Origin: Shewanella waksmanii ATCC BAA-643
GTDB lineage: Bacteria > Pseudomonadota > Gammaproteobacteria > Enterobacterales > Shewanellaceae
Reading direction: 5' to 3'
Length of the DNA stretch: 59,687 bases
Assembly: GCF_000518805.1 (NCBI RefSeq)
Contig: NZ_JAEH01000039.1
Span: 1-59,687 of the forward strand
Part shown: positions 16,396 through 24,025 of the stretch, one piece after another
Layout: each line of letters starts with the position of its first letter
Numbering within the stretch: the first letter of the stretch is position 1
Notes under the pieces: generated by a model
Databases searched by the model: none
What the model saw: only the letters and a program-made list of their open reading frames with translations
What the model was told of the DNA's origin: nothing
Translations under genes and position numbers: made by a program

Positions 16396-17310
16396 ATGGG
16401 ATTAACAATAAAATTTAAACTTGTCGCGGGTATTAGCGTGTTAGCCAGTGCATTATCAGCACCTTTGTCTGCTCATCAAACTGACACCAGTGAGTCGCTT
16501 AAAAGCCAAGACTGGGTTGCCGCTGGCACTTTTACTCAGGGAGTTGAAGGCCCAGCATTGGATAAACAAGGTAACTTATACGCGGTTAACTTTGGCCAAG
16601 AGGGCACCATTGGACGAGTAGATAGCAATGGTCATGCGAGTTTGTATTTGAGTTTACCTGAAGGGTCTATTGGCAATGGTATTCGCTTTGATGCTAAACA
16701 AAATATGTATATTGCTGATTATATGGGACATAACATTCTTAAAGTGGCTGCTAACAGCACTGAAGTGAGTGTTTATGCCCACAATGCTGACATGAACCAA
16801 CCCAATGATATTGCCATTATGGATAATGGTATTTTATTTGCCAGCGATCCTAACTGGGCCGAAAGTAGTGGCCAATTGTGGCGTATCGATACCCAAGGTC
16901 AAACACAGCTGTTAGAGCAAGCGATGGGCACCACCAATGGCATTGAAGTTAGCCCAGACAATCGCACTTTGTACGTCAATGAAAGCGTGCAGCGTAAAGT
17001 TTGGCAATATGATCTCAGCGCCGAGGGCGAAGTCAGTAACAAACGCCTACTGATTGCCTTTGATGACCATGGACTCGACGGCATGCGCACTGATAATCAG
17101 GGCAATTTATACATCGCTCGTTATGGTGCTGGCGTGGTGGCGGTAGTATCACCAGTAGGTAAGCTCATGTATACCATTGAACTCACAGGTCAGCACCCGA
17201 CCAACGTTGCGTTTGGTGGAGAAGATGGCCGTGATCTCTATATCACCATGCAAAAACGCGGTGCGATTGAAAAAGTACGCGTTGCCAATGCTGGGCGTAA
17301 TTTTAATTAA
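16396..17310 (+). CDS. Exported SMP-30/gluconolactonase-like beta-propeller protein
   Basis: The product is 304 residues from the ATG at 16396. This start gives a clean signal peptide (about 1-27, ending L-S-A-H) and is preferred over the upstream TTG at 16327. The mature part is a six-bladed propeller of the SMP-30/gluconolactonase/strictosidine synthase-like type. Repeated blades contain G-N-L-Y-x-x-N/A and the metal-ligand-type positions Q-P-N-D-I-A, S-D-P-N-W and the G-L-D-G-M-R segment. Such proteins hydrolyse sugar lactones. It is divergent from the putative N-acetylglucosaminate operon, so opening of the 1,5-lactone formed when chitin is oxidised is an attractive role, not shown. Confidence 0.7.
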   Translation: MGLTIKFKLVAGISVLASALSAPLSAHQTDTSESLKSQDWVAAGTFTQGVEGPALDKQGNLYAVNFGQEGTIGRVDSNGHASLYLSLPEGSIGNGIRFDAKQNMYIADYMGHNILKVAANSTEVSVYAHNADMNQPNDIAIMDNGILFASDPNWAESSGQLWRIDTQGQTQLLEQAMGTTNGIEVSPDNRTLYVNESVQRKVWQYDLSAEGEVSNKRLLIAFDDHGLDGMRTDNQGNLYIARYGAGVVAVVSPVGKLMYTIELTGQHPTNVAFGGEDGRDLYITMQKRGAIEKVRVANAGRNFN

Positions 17311-17641
17311 ACTGCCGGGCCGTGATTAGGGCATTCAACTACCATTGCGGCCAATTACCACCAAATCATTACAATTTAATGACCAAATCCTGATTAATTT
17401 GGTCAACTAATGACAGTGACCTAAAGCACAAAATTGACTTGTTTATTTTATCTGCAAAAGCTTGGCTTAGATAGAGCAGGTTAGATCGCCATTTTGGTGA
17501 TCTGAAACCCACTTTACTTGTTGTTAAATAAACAATTAATGTTATTTTAAGTAAAGTTTGACTGTTTCCTCTATTGCCTGCTAGAAGCCGCCGTTATCCC
17601 ACTACCCACCACATGATTAAGCAGATGCTAAAGCGATAATC
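17311..17641. other. Intergenic stretch after the lactonase gene with two hairpins
   Basis: GACCAAAT / ATTTGGTC (17381-17404) and AGATCGCC / GGTGATCT (17483-17503) can form stem-loops. Neither is followed by a T run, so termination is uncertain. No gene is seen. Confidence 0.4.
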
Positions 17642-17657
17642 TGTGATTGATCGCACA
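17642..17657 (+). promoter_or_regulatory. CRP-like site upstream of arrA
   Basis: TGTGATTGATCGCACA matches TGTGA-N6-TCACA at nine of ten positions. A TATACA at 17690-17695 could be the -10 box, putting the site near -52. In Shewanella, CRP-cAMP is a known activator of arsenate respiration, which supports the assignment. Confidence 0.6.
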
Positions 17658-17708
17658 CCTTGAAACTACTTGTTCTGCCTCTTTAGGTGTATACATACGA
17701 TAAATCGC

Positions 17709-17726
17709 ATATGCAATATTGTATAT
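17709..17726 (+). promoter_or_regulatory. 18-base palindrome, candidate ArsR operator for arrAB
   Basis: ATATGCAAT and ATTGTATAT are inverse repeats with one mismatched pair, lying between a possible -10 box and the arrA start codon. Its position would block transcription when a repressor is bound. An ArsR-type gene lies at the other end of arrAB. Confidence 0.45.
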
Positions 17727-17750
17727 ATGAAGTTTGCCAAGGGTGATGAT

Positions 17751-20312
17751 ATGAGCAAAAAAATCCAAATAAGCCGCCGAGCTTTATTAAAGTCTAGTGC
17801 GGCGACAGCGGCGCTATCTGCTACGGGTTGTAGCACGACAGCGGTTGAGCCAATGGTTGAAGCCATTGAAAATGAGTTACCAAAATCTGATGCGTTGACG
17901 GGCACCGGTAAGTGGGTCGGTACCACTTGCCAAGGTTGTACCTCATGGTGTGCCAAACAGGTCTACGTGATGGATGGCCGCGCGGTCAAAGTGCGCGGCA
18001 ATGTTAATTCTCAGGTTCACGGCGAGTCGAGCTGCCCACGCCAACACCTTAGCTTACAGCAGGTGTATGACCCAGATAGAGTCCGCACTCCGCTTATACG
18101 TACTAACCCTAAGAAGGGTCAGCAGCATGACCCAATGTTTAAACCCATTTCTTGGGATGAAGCATTGGATTTGTTGGCGGATAAAATCATTAATTTACGT
18201 AACGCCGGCGAAGCCAATAAATACGCCTTGCTACGTGGACGCTACTCGCACATTAATGAGTTTGTTTATAAACATCTCACCAACATGATTGGCTCGCCCA
18301 ATAATATCTCTCACAGTTCAATTTGTGCAGAAGCCCATAAAATGGGGCCCTATTACCAAGATGGTAACTGGGGTTATAACCAATATGATGTCGCCAATGC
18401 CAAATTCATTTTGTCATTTGGCGCTGATCCCATCGCCAGTAACCGTCAGGTTTCTTACTACTCTAAAACTTGGGGTGATGCCTTAGATCAGGCCAAAGTG
18501 GTGGTGGTGGATCCAAGACTGTCAGCGTCGGCGAGCAAAGCCCATAAATGGATCCCTATTGAGCCTGCCAAAGACAGTGTTTTGGCGCTAGCTATTGCCC
18601 ATGTCGCTTTGGTTGAAGGCGGTTGGCATAAGCCATTTGTGGGTGACTTTAAAGACGGTAACAATCAGTTTGTTGCGGGCAAAACGATTGCTGCAAGCCA
18701 GTTTGATGAAAAGTATACCCACGGCTTGATTGAGTGGTGGAACTTAACGCTTAAAGATTGCACGCCAGAGTGGGCGGCAGAGCAAACGGATATTGACCCA
18801 CAAACCATTATCAGTATTGCTAAGGATATGGCGGCGGCAGCACCAGCGGTGCAGGTTTGGACCTCACGCGGCGCCGTTATGCACACTCGCGGGACTTACA
18901 CCTCTTTTGCTTGCCATGCACTTAATGGCCTATTTGGTGGCATTGATAATAAAGGCGGACTGTTCCCTGCCAATAAAATCAAGTTGCACAAAAGTTTCCC
19001 TGATTCGAAACCCTATCTTGATGATATTGCTAAAAAGACGGTTAAGAGCCCGAAAATTGATCAGCGTGGCACCTTGGCGTTTCCTGCACTTAAAAAGGGC
19101 AAATCGGGTGGTGGCGTGATCACCAGCAATGCGCCAAATGGCATGCTAAGCGCCGATCCTTATGAGATCAAAGTGATGTTGGCTTATTTCAATAACTTCA
19201 ACTTCTCTTCGCCAGAAGGGCAGCGCTGGAATGAAGCGTTGAGCCAGCTGGAATTCATGGCGCATATCACCACCAATATCTCTGAGTTCAGCTGGTTTGC
19301 TGACATTATCTTGCCTGCTAACCACCATATGTTTGAAAAATGGGGGGTATTAGATTCGATTGGTAACGGTGTTCATCAAGTTTCAGTGCAACAACCTTCT
19401 ATCGACCGCTTGTGGAACACTAAGGATGATGAATCTGAAATTCCTTATTTGCTAGCGAAAAAACTGGCGGAAAAAGGCTTCGACAAGCCTTGGCGATACA
19501 TCAACGAGCAGTTACTCGATCCTGAAACTCAGCAACCCGCAAAAAATGAGCAAGAGTTCGGTAAATTGTTGGTGCGCTATGTTACCGCGCCACTTTGGCA
19601 ACCGGGTGCAGACAAGTACGGTGAAGACCTAGGTTCGTGGGACAAGTTTGTAGAAGCCGGTGTGTGGAATAGCCACCCATACAAGCTCAAGACGCGCTGG
19701 GGTAAGTTTAAAACCGAAACCAAGCAGTTTGAGTTTTACAGCAAAACCTTAGAGACCGCCTTAGGCAAACATGCCAAAAAACACAGCGTGAGTGTTGATG
19801 AGGTGATGGCGGCTTGTGAATATGAGGCCCGCGGAAAACTGGCGTTTGTGCCCCATTATGAAGCGCCGTATCGGTTTGGTGATGCGAAACAATATCCGCT
19901 ATTGCTGGTGGATCAAAAGTCACGTCTCAACAAAGAAGGGCGTTCAGCCAATACCCCTTGGTACTACGAATTTAAGGATGTCGATCCAGGCGATAAGGTC
20001 GAAGTGGATACGGCTAAGTTAAACCCGATTGATGCACAAAATCTGGGTATCAAAGATGGCGATAACATCATTGTGAGTAGTCCGGTGGGTCAGTTGAGCT
20101 GCACAGCGGCGCTGTGGGAAGGGGTTAGACCCGGCACCGTGGCTAAGTGTTTTGGCCAAGGCCATTGGGCCTATGGACGTCACGCCAGTCTGAAGTTTGG
20201 TAGCCAAGTTCGCGGTGGCAATAACAACGATATTATCGCCGACAGATACGATAGGCTCAGCGGCGCGTCGGCCTTCTATGGTCATATCCGTATTCAAGTC
20301 AGCAAAGCCTAA
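17751..20312 (+). CDS. arrA: Respiratory arsenate reductase catalytic subunit ArrA
   Basis: This 853-residue molybdopterin enzyme of the DMSO reductase family reduces arsenate to arsenite in the periplasm during anaerobic respiration. A Tat signal (SRRALLK, 8-14) is followed by a 4Fe-4S ligand set C60-x2-C63-x3-C67-x27-C95. The ArrA-type active site is intact: R162-G-R-Y165, the molybdenum-ligand Cys192 in SSICAEAHKMGP, Lys197 and Tyr209 in WGYNQY. The arsenite-oxidising ArxA branch carries a different motif at RGRY. AAGGG lies seven bases before the ATG. Length is as in Shewanella ArrA. Odd point: the signal ends in A-T-G-Cys27, a weak lipobox. It forms an operon with arrB 11 bases downstream. 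Confidence 0.92.
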   Translation: MSKKIQISRRALLKSSAATAALSATGCSTTAVEPMVEAIENELPKSDALTGTGKWVGTTCQGCTSWCAKQVYVMDGRAVKVRGNVNSQVHGESSCPRQHLSLQQVYDPDRVRTPLIRTNPKKGQQHDPMFKPISWDEALDLLADKIINLRNAGEANKYALLRGRYSHINEFVYKHLTNMIGSPNNISHSSICAEAHKMGPYYQDGNWGYNQYDVANAKFILSFGADPIASNRQVSYYSKTWGDALDQAKVVVVDPRLSASASKAHKWIPIEPAKDSVLALAIAHVALVEGGWHKPFVGDFKDGNNQFVAGKTIAASQFDEKYTHGLIEWWNLTLKDCTPEWAAEQTDIDPQTIISIAKDMAAAAPAVQVWTSRGAVMHTRGTYTSFACHALNGLFGGIDNKGGLFPANKIKLHKSFPDSKPYLDDIAKKTVKSPKIDQRGTLAFPALKKGKSGGGVITSNAPNGMLSADPYEIKVMLAYFNNFNFSSPEGQRWNEALSQLEFMAHITTNISEFSWFADIILPANHHMFEKWGVLDSIGNGVHQVSVQQPSIDRLWNTKDDESEIPYLLAKKLAEKGFDKPWRYINEQLLDPETQQPAKNEQEFGKLLVRYVTAPLWQPGADKYGEDLGSWDKFVEAGVWNSHPYKLKTRWGKFKTETKQFEFYSKTLETALGKHAKKHSVSVDEVMAACEYEARGKLAFVPHYEAPYRFGDAKQYPLLLVDQKSRLNKEGRSANTPWYYEFKDVDPGDKVEVDTAKLNPIDAQNLGIKDGDNIIVSSPVGQLSCTAALWEGVRPGTVAKCFGQGHWAYGRHASLKFGSQVRGGNNNDIIADRYDRLSGASAFYGHIRIQVSKA

Positions 20313-20323
20313 AGGAGCATATT

Positions 20324-21028
20324 ATGAAATTAGGAATGGTCATTGATCTTCAAAAGTGCGTAGGCTGCGGCGGATGCGATTTAGCCTGTAAAACAGAAAA
20401 CAACACCGCGGATGGCATTAAATGGTCGAATCATATCAACGTCACTGAAGGTCGTTTCCCTGACGTGAAATACAGCTATGTGCCGACGCTATGTAACCAC
20501 TGCGATAACGCCGCTTGCGTTAATGTGTGCCCAACTGGGGCGATGTACAAAGATAAGCGCGGCTTAACATTGCAGGATAACGATAAGTGTATTGGCTGCA
20601 TGAAGTGTGTACGGGCTTGTCCGTATGGCGTCATCAGTTATAACCGACAAGTGCCGCATCGTGAGTGGCAAGATGACAGTGTGTTGGTGGCTCAAGGTAC
20701 GGCGTCACCACATTTATTACTTAAGCAAACGGGCAGCAAAACCACCCCGTATGTTAACCCTGAACGTGGAGACACTTATCCGCAGACGCGTCCACGCAGA
20801 ACGGCAGAAAAGTGCACCTTGTGCGACCACAGATTAGATCAGGGCTTGTTGCCTGCTTGTGTGAGTGCTTGTCCATCTGGGGCGAGAGTGATTGGTGATT
20901 TAGCCGATCCTAACAGTGAAGTTTCGCGTCTGATAAAGATGCATGGCAGCAAACAGATGAATCTGGAGGCTGGCACCCAACCGAATGTGCATTACATTCG
21001 CAGTTTTAATGTCAAAACTATCTATTAA
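20324..21028 (+). CDS. arrB: Respiratory arsenate reductase iron-sulfur subunit ArrB
   Basis: The 234-residue electron-transfer subunit carries four 4Fe-4S clusters of the DMSO reductase B-subunit type. The cysteine groups are C12-V-G-C-G-G-C-x3-C, C57-x2-C-x4-C-x3-C-P, C90-I-G-C-M-K-C-x3-C-P and the C-terminal C-T-L-C with a later C-x3-C-P. It passes electrons from a membrane quinol dehydrogenase, CymA in Shewanella, to ArrA. It has no signal of its own and is expected to leave the cell with ArrA through Tat. AAGGAG precedes the start. No membrane subunit follows, which is normal for Arr in Shewanella. Confidence 0.93.
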   Translation: MKLGMVIDLQKCVGCGGCDLACKTENNTADGIKWSNHINVTEGRFPDVKYSYVPTLCNHCDNAACVNVCPTGAMYKDKRGLTLQDNDKCIGCMKCVRACPYGVISYNRQVPHREWQDDSVLVAQGTASPHLLLKQTGSKTTPYVNPERGDTYPQTRPRRTAEKCTLCDHRLDQGLLPACVSACPSGARVIGDLADPNSEVSRLIKMHGSKQMNLEAGTQPNVHYIRSFNVKTIY

Positions 21029-21053
21029 GCTTTAGGGCTTTTGTGTCACTTAG

Positions 21054-21090
21054 ACCTAACTTGTCAGATTCTGGCAAGTTAGGTTATTTT
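21054..21090 (+). terminator. Rho-independent terminator between arrB and arsR
   Basis: ACCTAACTTG (21054-21063) pairs with CAAGTTAGGT (21075-21084), followed by TATTTTTT. It closes arrAB and overlaps the stop codon of the convergent arsR gene. Confidence 0.85.
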
Positions 21091-21440
21091 TTACATAAAA
21101 TCATGGGGCGATTTTGGGTATCGCCAACAGCGTTCAGCTTACTCAAAGGGGTGGCAATTAATGCTTGGTTTGCTGAATAAGTTTCGTTGAGCACTTGCTG
21201 TGCCCACTGCGGCAAATTGGGATTAATTGAATAATAGATCCATTGCCCTTGACGACGGTTAACCACTATCTCTGCCGTTTTTAGTAGTGCTAAGTTACGC
21301 GAAATTTTCGGCTGCACTTCATCCAGTGCCTCACTAAATTCACACACGCACAATTCACCTTCTGCCTTGAGCATTAACAAGATGGAGAGCCGAATTGGAT
21401 CGGATAGAGACTTAAATAGAGTGATCGGTGCTAACTGCAT
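21084..21440 (-). CDS. arsR: ArsR-family arsenite-responsive repressor
   Basis: The 118-residue winged-helix repressor has the metalloid-binding type 1 motif E-L-C31-V-C33-E at the DNA-binding helix. The third cysteine of the classical ELCVCDLC is a serine-containing position here, while a cysteine near the extreme C-terminus (Cys116) might serve instead. It should release DNA when arsenite binds, probably derepressing arrAB. It is convergent with arrB, and the shared terminator overlaps its stop. No arsenic resistance genes (arsB, arsC, arsD, arsA) are next to it. Confidence 0.88.
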   Translation of the reverse strand: MQLAPITLFKSLSDPIRLSILLMLKAEGELCVCEFSEALDEVQPKISRNLALLKTAEIVVNRRQGQWIYYSINPNLPQWAQQVLNETYSANQALIATPLSKLNAVGDTQNRPMILCKK

Positions 21441-21595
21441 GTTGGTTCGTCAATTTATTAAGTGATTATTGGTGACTACGTTGCGCTGTACCGCTACGGT
21501 AGTCAATTTAGTCTAAGAAACGCTACCGTTAGGTCAATGTTACTTAGGCATTGCTTACAAGGCAACTGTCATCGACAGCAGCCTTGGCAGCGAGG

Positions 21596-22171
21596 TTACT
21601 TGACTAACTTGGCAAGGTCAGCCGGACGATAATAGACAGATTTAAGGACTTTGCCTTGGCGTACGACTTTACCATCCATATCGACGTCTTTAGCACATTT
21701 AGCAATGATAAAGTCGCCTTTGCTGCTGCCGACAATCTCTACCCCTTGTTTAGCATAAAACTCAACGGTTTCAGCCAACTCTTGCTCATTGCGACAAACT
21801 TTACTCATGTTGCTTGAATGCACTTCATCCCAGCAAGTGATGAAATCGATGTCGCGATTCTTGGCAACGTGTAGCAGCAGATCAATCAGATAGCTGATCT
21901 CTAGACGATCGCTAACTTGGCTGGCACCTAAGTGCACTAAACGGCCCATTAATACGTAAACCGAATCGACAATGGCATCGGCCTGTTCTACACGGCAATC
22001 AGCTTCAGCTAATTCTGTTAACTCTTCAATCGCCAATGACGTATGCAGCGTGTCGGCTTGGTCATCTAAGCTGCTGGGATCTTCAATTGGCAGATCGAAG
22101 GTCGAGCGAAACTGATGGATATCAGCATAAAGGTGATCATAGATAGGTTGAGTCAGTGCCGTTAGTTGCAT
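21596..22171 (-). CDS. MazG-like nucleotide pyrophosphohydrolase family protein
   Basis: This 191-residue protein has an all-alpha NTP-PPase core: S-L-A-I-E-E-L-T-E-L-A-E-A-D near residue 45-58 and Q-A-D-A-I-V-D-S-V-Y-V-L near 63-74, the usual E-E-x2-E and D-x2-D magnesium ligands. The C-terminal 60 residues form an extension with a K-G-D-F-I-I-A-K-C segment. It would hydrolyse a nucleoside triphosphate or phosphoribosyl-ATP-like substrate, so the exact substrate is unknown. It is on its own transcript, 155 bases from arsR. Confidence 0.75.
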   Translation of the reverse strand: MQLTALTQPIYDHLYADIHQFRSTFDLPIEDPSSLDDQADTLHTSLAIEELTELAEADCRVEQADAIVDSVYVLMGRLVHLGASQVSDRLEISYLIDLLLHVAKNRDIDFITCWDEVHSSNMSKVCRNEQELAETVEFYAKQGVEIVGSSKGDFIIAKCAKDVDMDGKVVRQGKVLKSVYYRPADLAKLVK

Positions 22172-22285
22172 GGTGTAAAAGCCTTTGAGCGGAAATCATT
22201 TAGGGGCAGATTTTAAGGGATAGCCGCAATAATTGAAAGGCACATGCTCGCTTTATTCGCCAAATAGAGGTGTTGAGCAATTCGT

Positions 22286-22310
22286 GTTTATGCTCATTAA
22301 ATGCATAAAC
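22286..22310. repeat. Inverted repeat in the nhaC upstream region
   Basis: GTTTATGC (22286-22293) and GCATAAAC (22303-22310) are perfect eight-base arms with a nine-base spacer. It may be an operator or RNA hairpin. The rest of the 299-base gap 22172-22470 shows nothing clear. Confidence 0.35.
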
Positions 22311-22470
22311 AATACGATTAACGCCTTAGTAATGAATTTTTAGTGATTAATAGCTGATAACGCCAGTATTCATGCGGGTTGCAGGCCAGCGTTGATTGGA
22401 CAAGGTTGTTGCTTATATGTAAACATTGCTGGCTATTTAATACCAAAAAATAACAATAATAGGATTGACC

Positions 22471-23997
22471 ATGGCAGCAGGATCCCCGCCTCAGGAAGAG
22501 GTTACAACGCCACAGGCAAGCAGTAAAAAACACCGCACTCCCACTTTGATAGATGCACTGACTCCTATGTTGGCATTGGTCGTCATGTTGGCGATGGCGG
22601 TGTATCTATTCTCATCCGACAGCTCTGCTGGCGCCAATCAAATCGCGCTGATTATCGCCGCATGTATTGCCATGATTGTCGGTGCCAAAAACGGCTATAG
22701 CTGGGCAGAGATGGAAAAAGGCATTGTAAAAGGTGTCGGCCTCGCCACAGGCGCGTTGTTGATTTTGTTTTCCGTCGGGTCGTTAATTGGCACTTGGATA
22801 TTGTCCGGTACGGTGCCGACCATGATTTTCTATGGCATGAAGCTACTTAACCCTGAATACTTCTATGCGGCATCTTGTCTGCTATGCGCGATAGTCGCGC
22901 TCAGTATTGGCAGTTCTTGGACTGTGGCAGGCACCTTAGGTATTGCACTTATTGGCGTGGCGAGTGTGATGGGCTTAAGTGTCGAAATTGCGGCGGGCGC
23001 CATCATTTCTGGCGCTTACTTTGGCGACAAAATGTCACCCATGTCTGATACCACTAACTTGGCTCCTGCTGTTGCTGGCAGCGATCTTTTTGCCCATATT
23101 CGTCACATGGCTTGGACTACTACCCCGAGTATTATTATTGCGCTTATCGGCTTTGTTTTATTAGGACTCAGTGGCGGCAGCACTCAAGCTGAAAACGATC
23201 TGCAACAAACTATGGCGGTATTACAAGCGCAATATCAACCGAGCATACTGCTGCTGTTACCCTTACTGGTGGTGTTACTGCTAGCGTATAAAAAGATGCC
23301 CGCTTTTCCTACGGTGATATTAGGTACGTTAGCTGGGGCTGTGTGCGCGTTAGTGTTCCAATTTGATGGGGTGCTGGCATTAGCCAACGACAGCAATCTA
23401 CCTATGCTGCTGGCGTTGGTTAAAGGCTTGTGGGTCGCCATGTTTGACGGCTATGTGGCCAACACCGGAAGTGAGGTATTAGATAACTTACTTAGCCGCG
23501 GCGGTATGAGCAGTATGGTGACCACAGTCTGGTTGATTATTTGTGCCATGGCGTTTGGTGGCGTGATGGAACGCACTGGGCTTTTGCAACGGATACTACA
23601 AAGCATCATGCAGTTAGTTAGCTCTGGCCGCAGTCTGATTATGACCACTTTAGTCAGTGCGATTGGCGCCAACTTAGTCACCGGCGATCAATACATTGCG
23701 ATCTTGCTGCCCGGTAGAATGTTGAAAGTGGAGTATGGCCGCTATGGCCTAGCGCCGGTGAACTTGAGCCGCGCATTAGAAGACTCAGCAACCATCACTA
23801 GTCCACTGGTGCCTTGGAATACCTGTGGTGCCTACATGGCTAGCACATTGGGGGTCGCGACTTTGGCTTATCTGCCATTTGCGTTCTTCAATCTTATCTG
23901 CCCGCTAATCAGTGCCGCTTACGCTTACTATGATTTTAAAATTGTTAAGCTCACCGCCGAGCAACGTCAAGCGCTACAAGCCACCACACCGGCGTAG
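22471..23997 (+). CDS. NhaC-family Na+/H+ antiporter
   Basis: This 508-residue inner-membrane transporter has about 11-12 hydrophobic segments. It shows NhaC family motifs: G-S-S-W-T-V-A-G-T-L-G-I-A, G-A-Y-F-G-D-K-M-S-P-M-S-D-T-T-N-L-A and, near the end, the repeat-like D-S-A-T-I-T-S-P-L-V-P-W-N-T-C-G. It would exchange sodium, or a carboxylate with sodium, for protons. The ATG at 22471 is used because AGGA lies six bases upstream; a TTG at 22465 is in frame. It is convergent with the regulator at 24026-25735 with only 28 bases between. Confidence 0.9.
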   Translation: MAAGSPPQEEVTTPQASSKKHRTPTLIDALTPMLALVVMLAMAVYLFSSDSSAGANQIALIIAACIAMIVGAKNGYSWAEMEKGIVKGVGLATGALLILFSVGSLIGTWILSGTVPTMIFYGMKLLNPEYFYAASCLLCAIVALSIGSSWTVAGTLGIALIGVASVMGLSVEIAAGAIISGAYFGDKMSPMSDTTNLAPAVAGSDLFAHIRHMAWTTTPSIIIALIGFVLLGLSGGSTQAENDLQQTMAVLQAQYQPSILLLLPLLVVLLLAYKKMPAFPTVILGTLAGAVCALVFQFDGVLALANDSNLPMLLALVKGLWVAMFDGYVANTGSEVLDNLLSRGGMSSMVTTVWLIICAMAFGGVMERTGLLQRILQSIMQLVSSGRSLIMTTLVSAIGANLVTGDQYIAILLPGRMLKVEYGRYGLAPVNLSRALEDSATITSPLVPWNTCGAYMASTLGVATLAYLPFAFFNLICPLISAAYAYYDFKIVKLTAEQRQALQATTPA

Positions 23998-24025
23998 CGC
24001 TTTCCTGTATAGGTGGTTAAGCTAG

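Noticed and set aside
17751..20312. Reading arrA as tetrathionate, polysulfide or arsenite-oxidising (ArxA) enzyme
   Set aside because: The R-G-R-Y motif, C-A-E-A-H-K-M-G-P segment and W-G-Y-N-Q-Y are those of ArrA, and an ArsR gene is adjacent.
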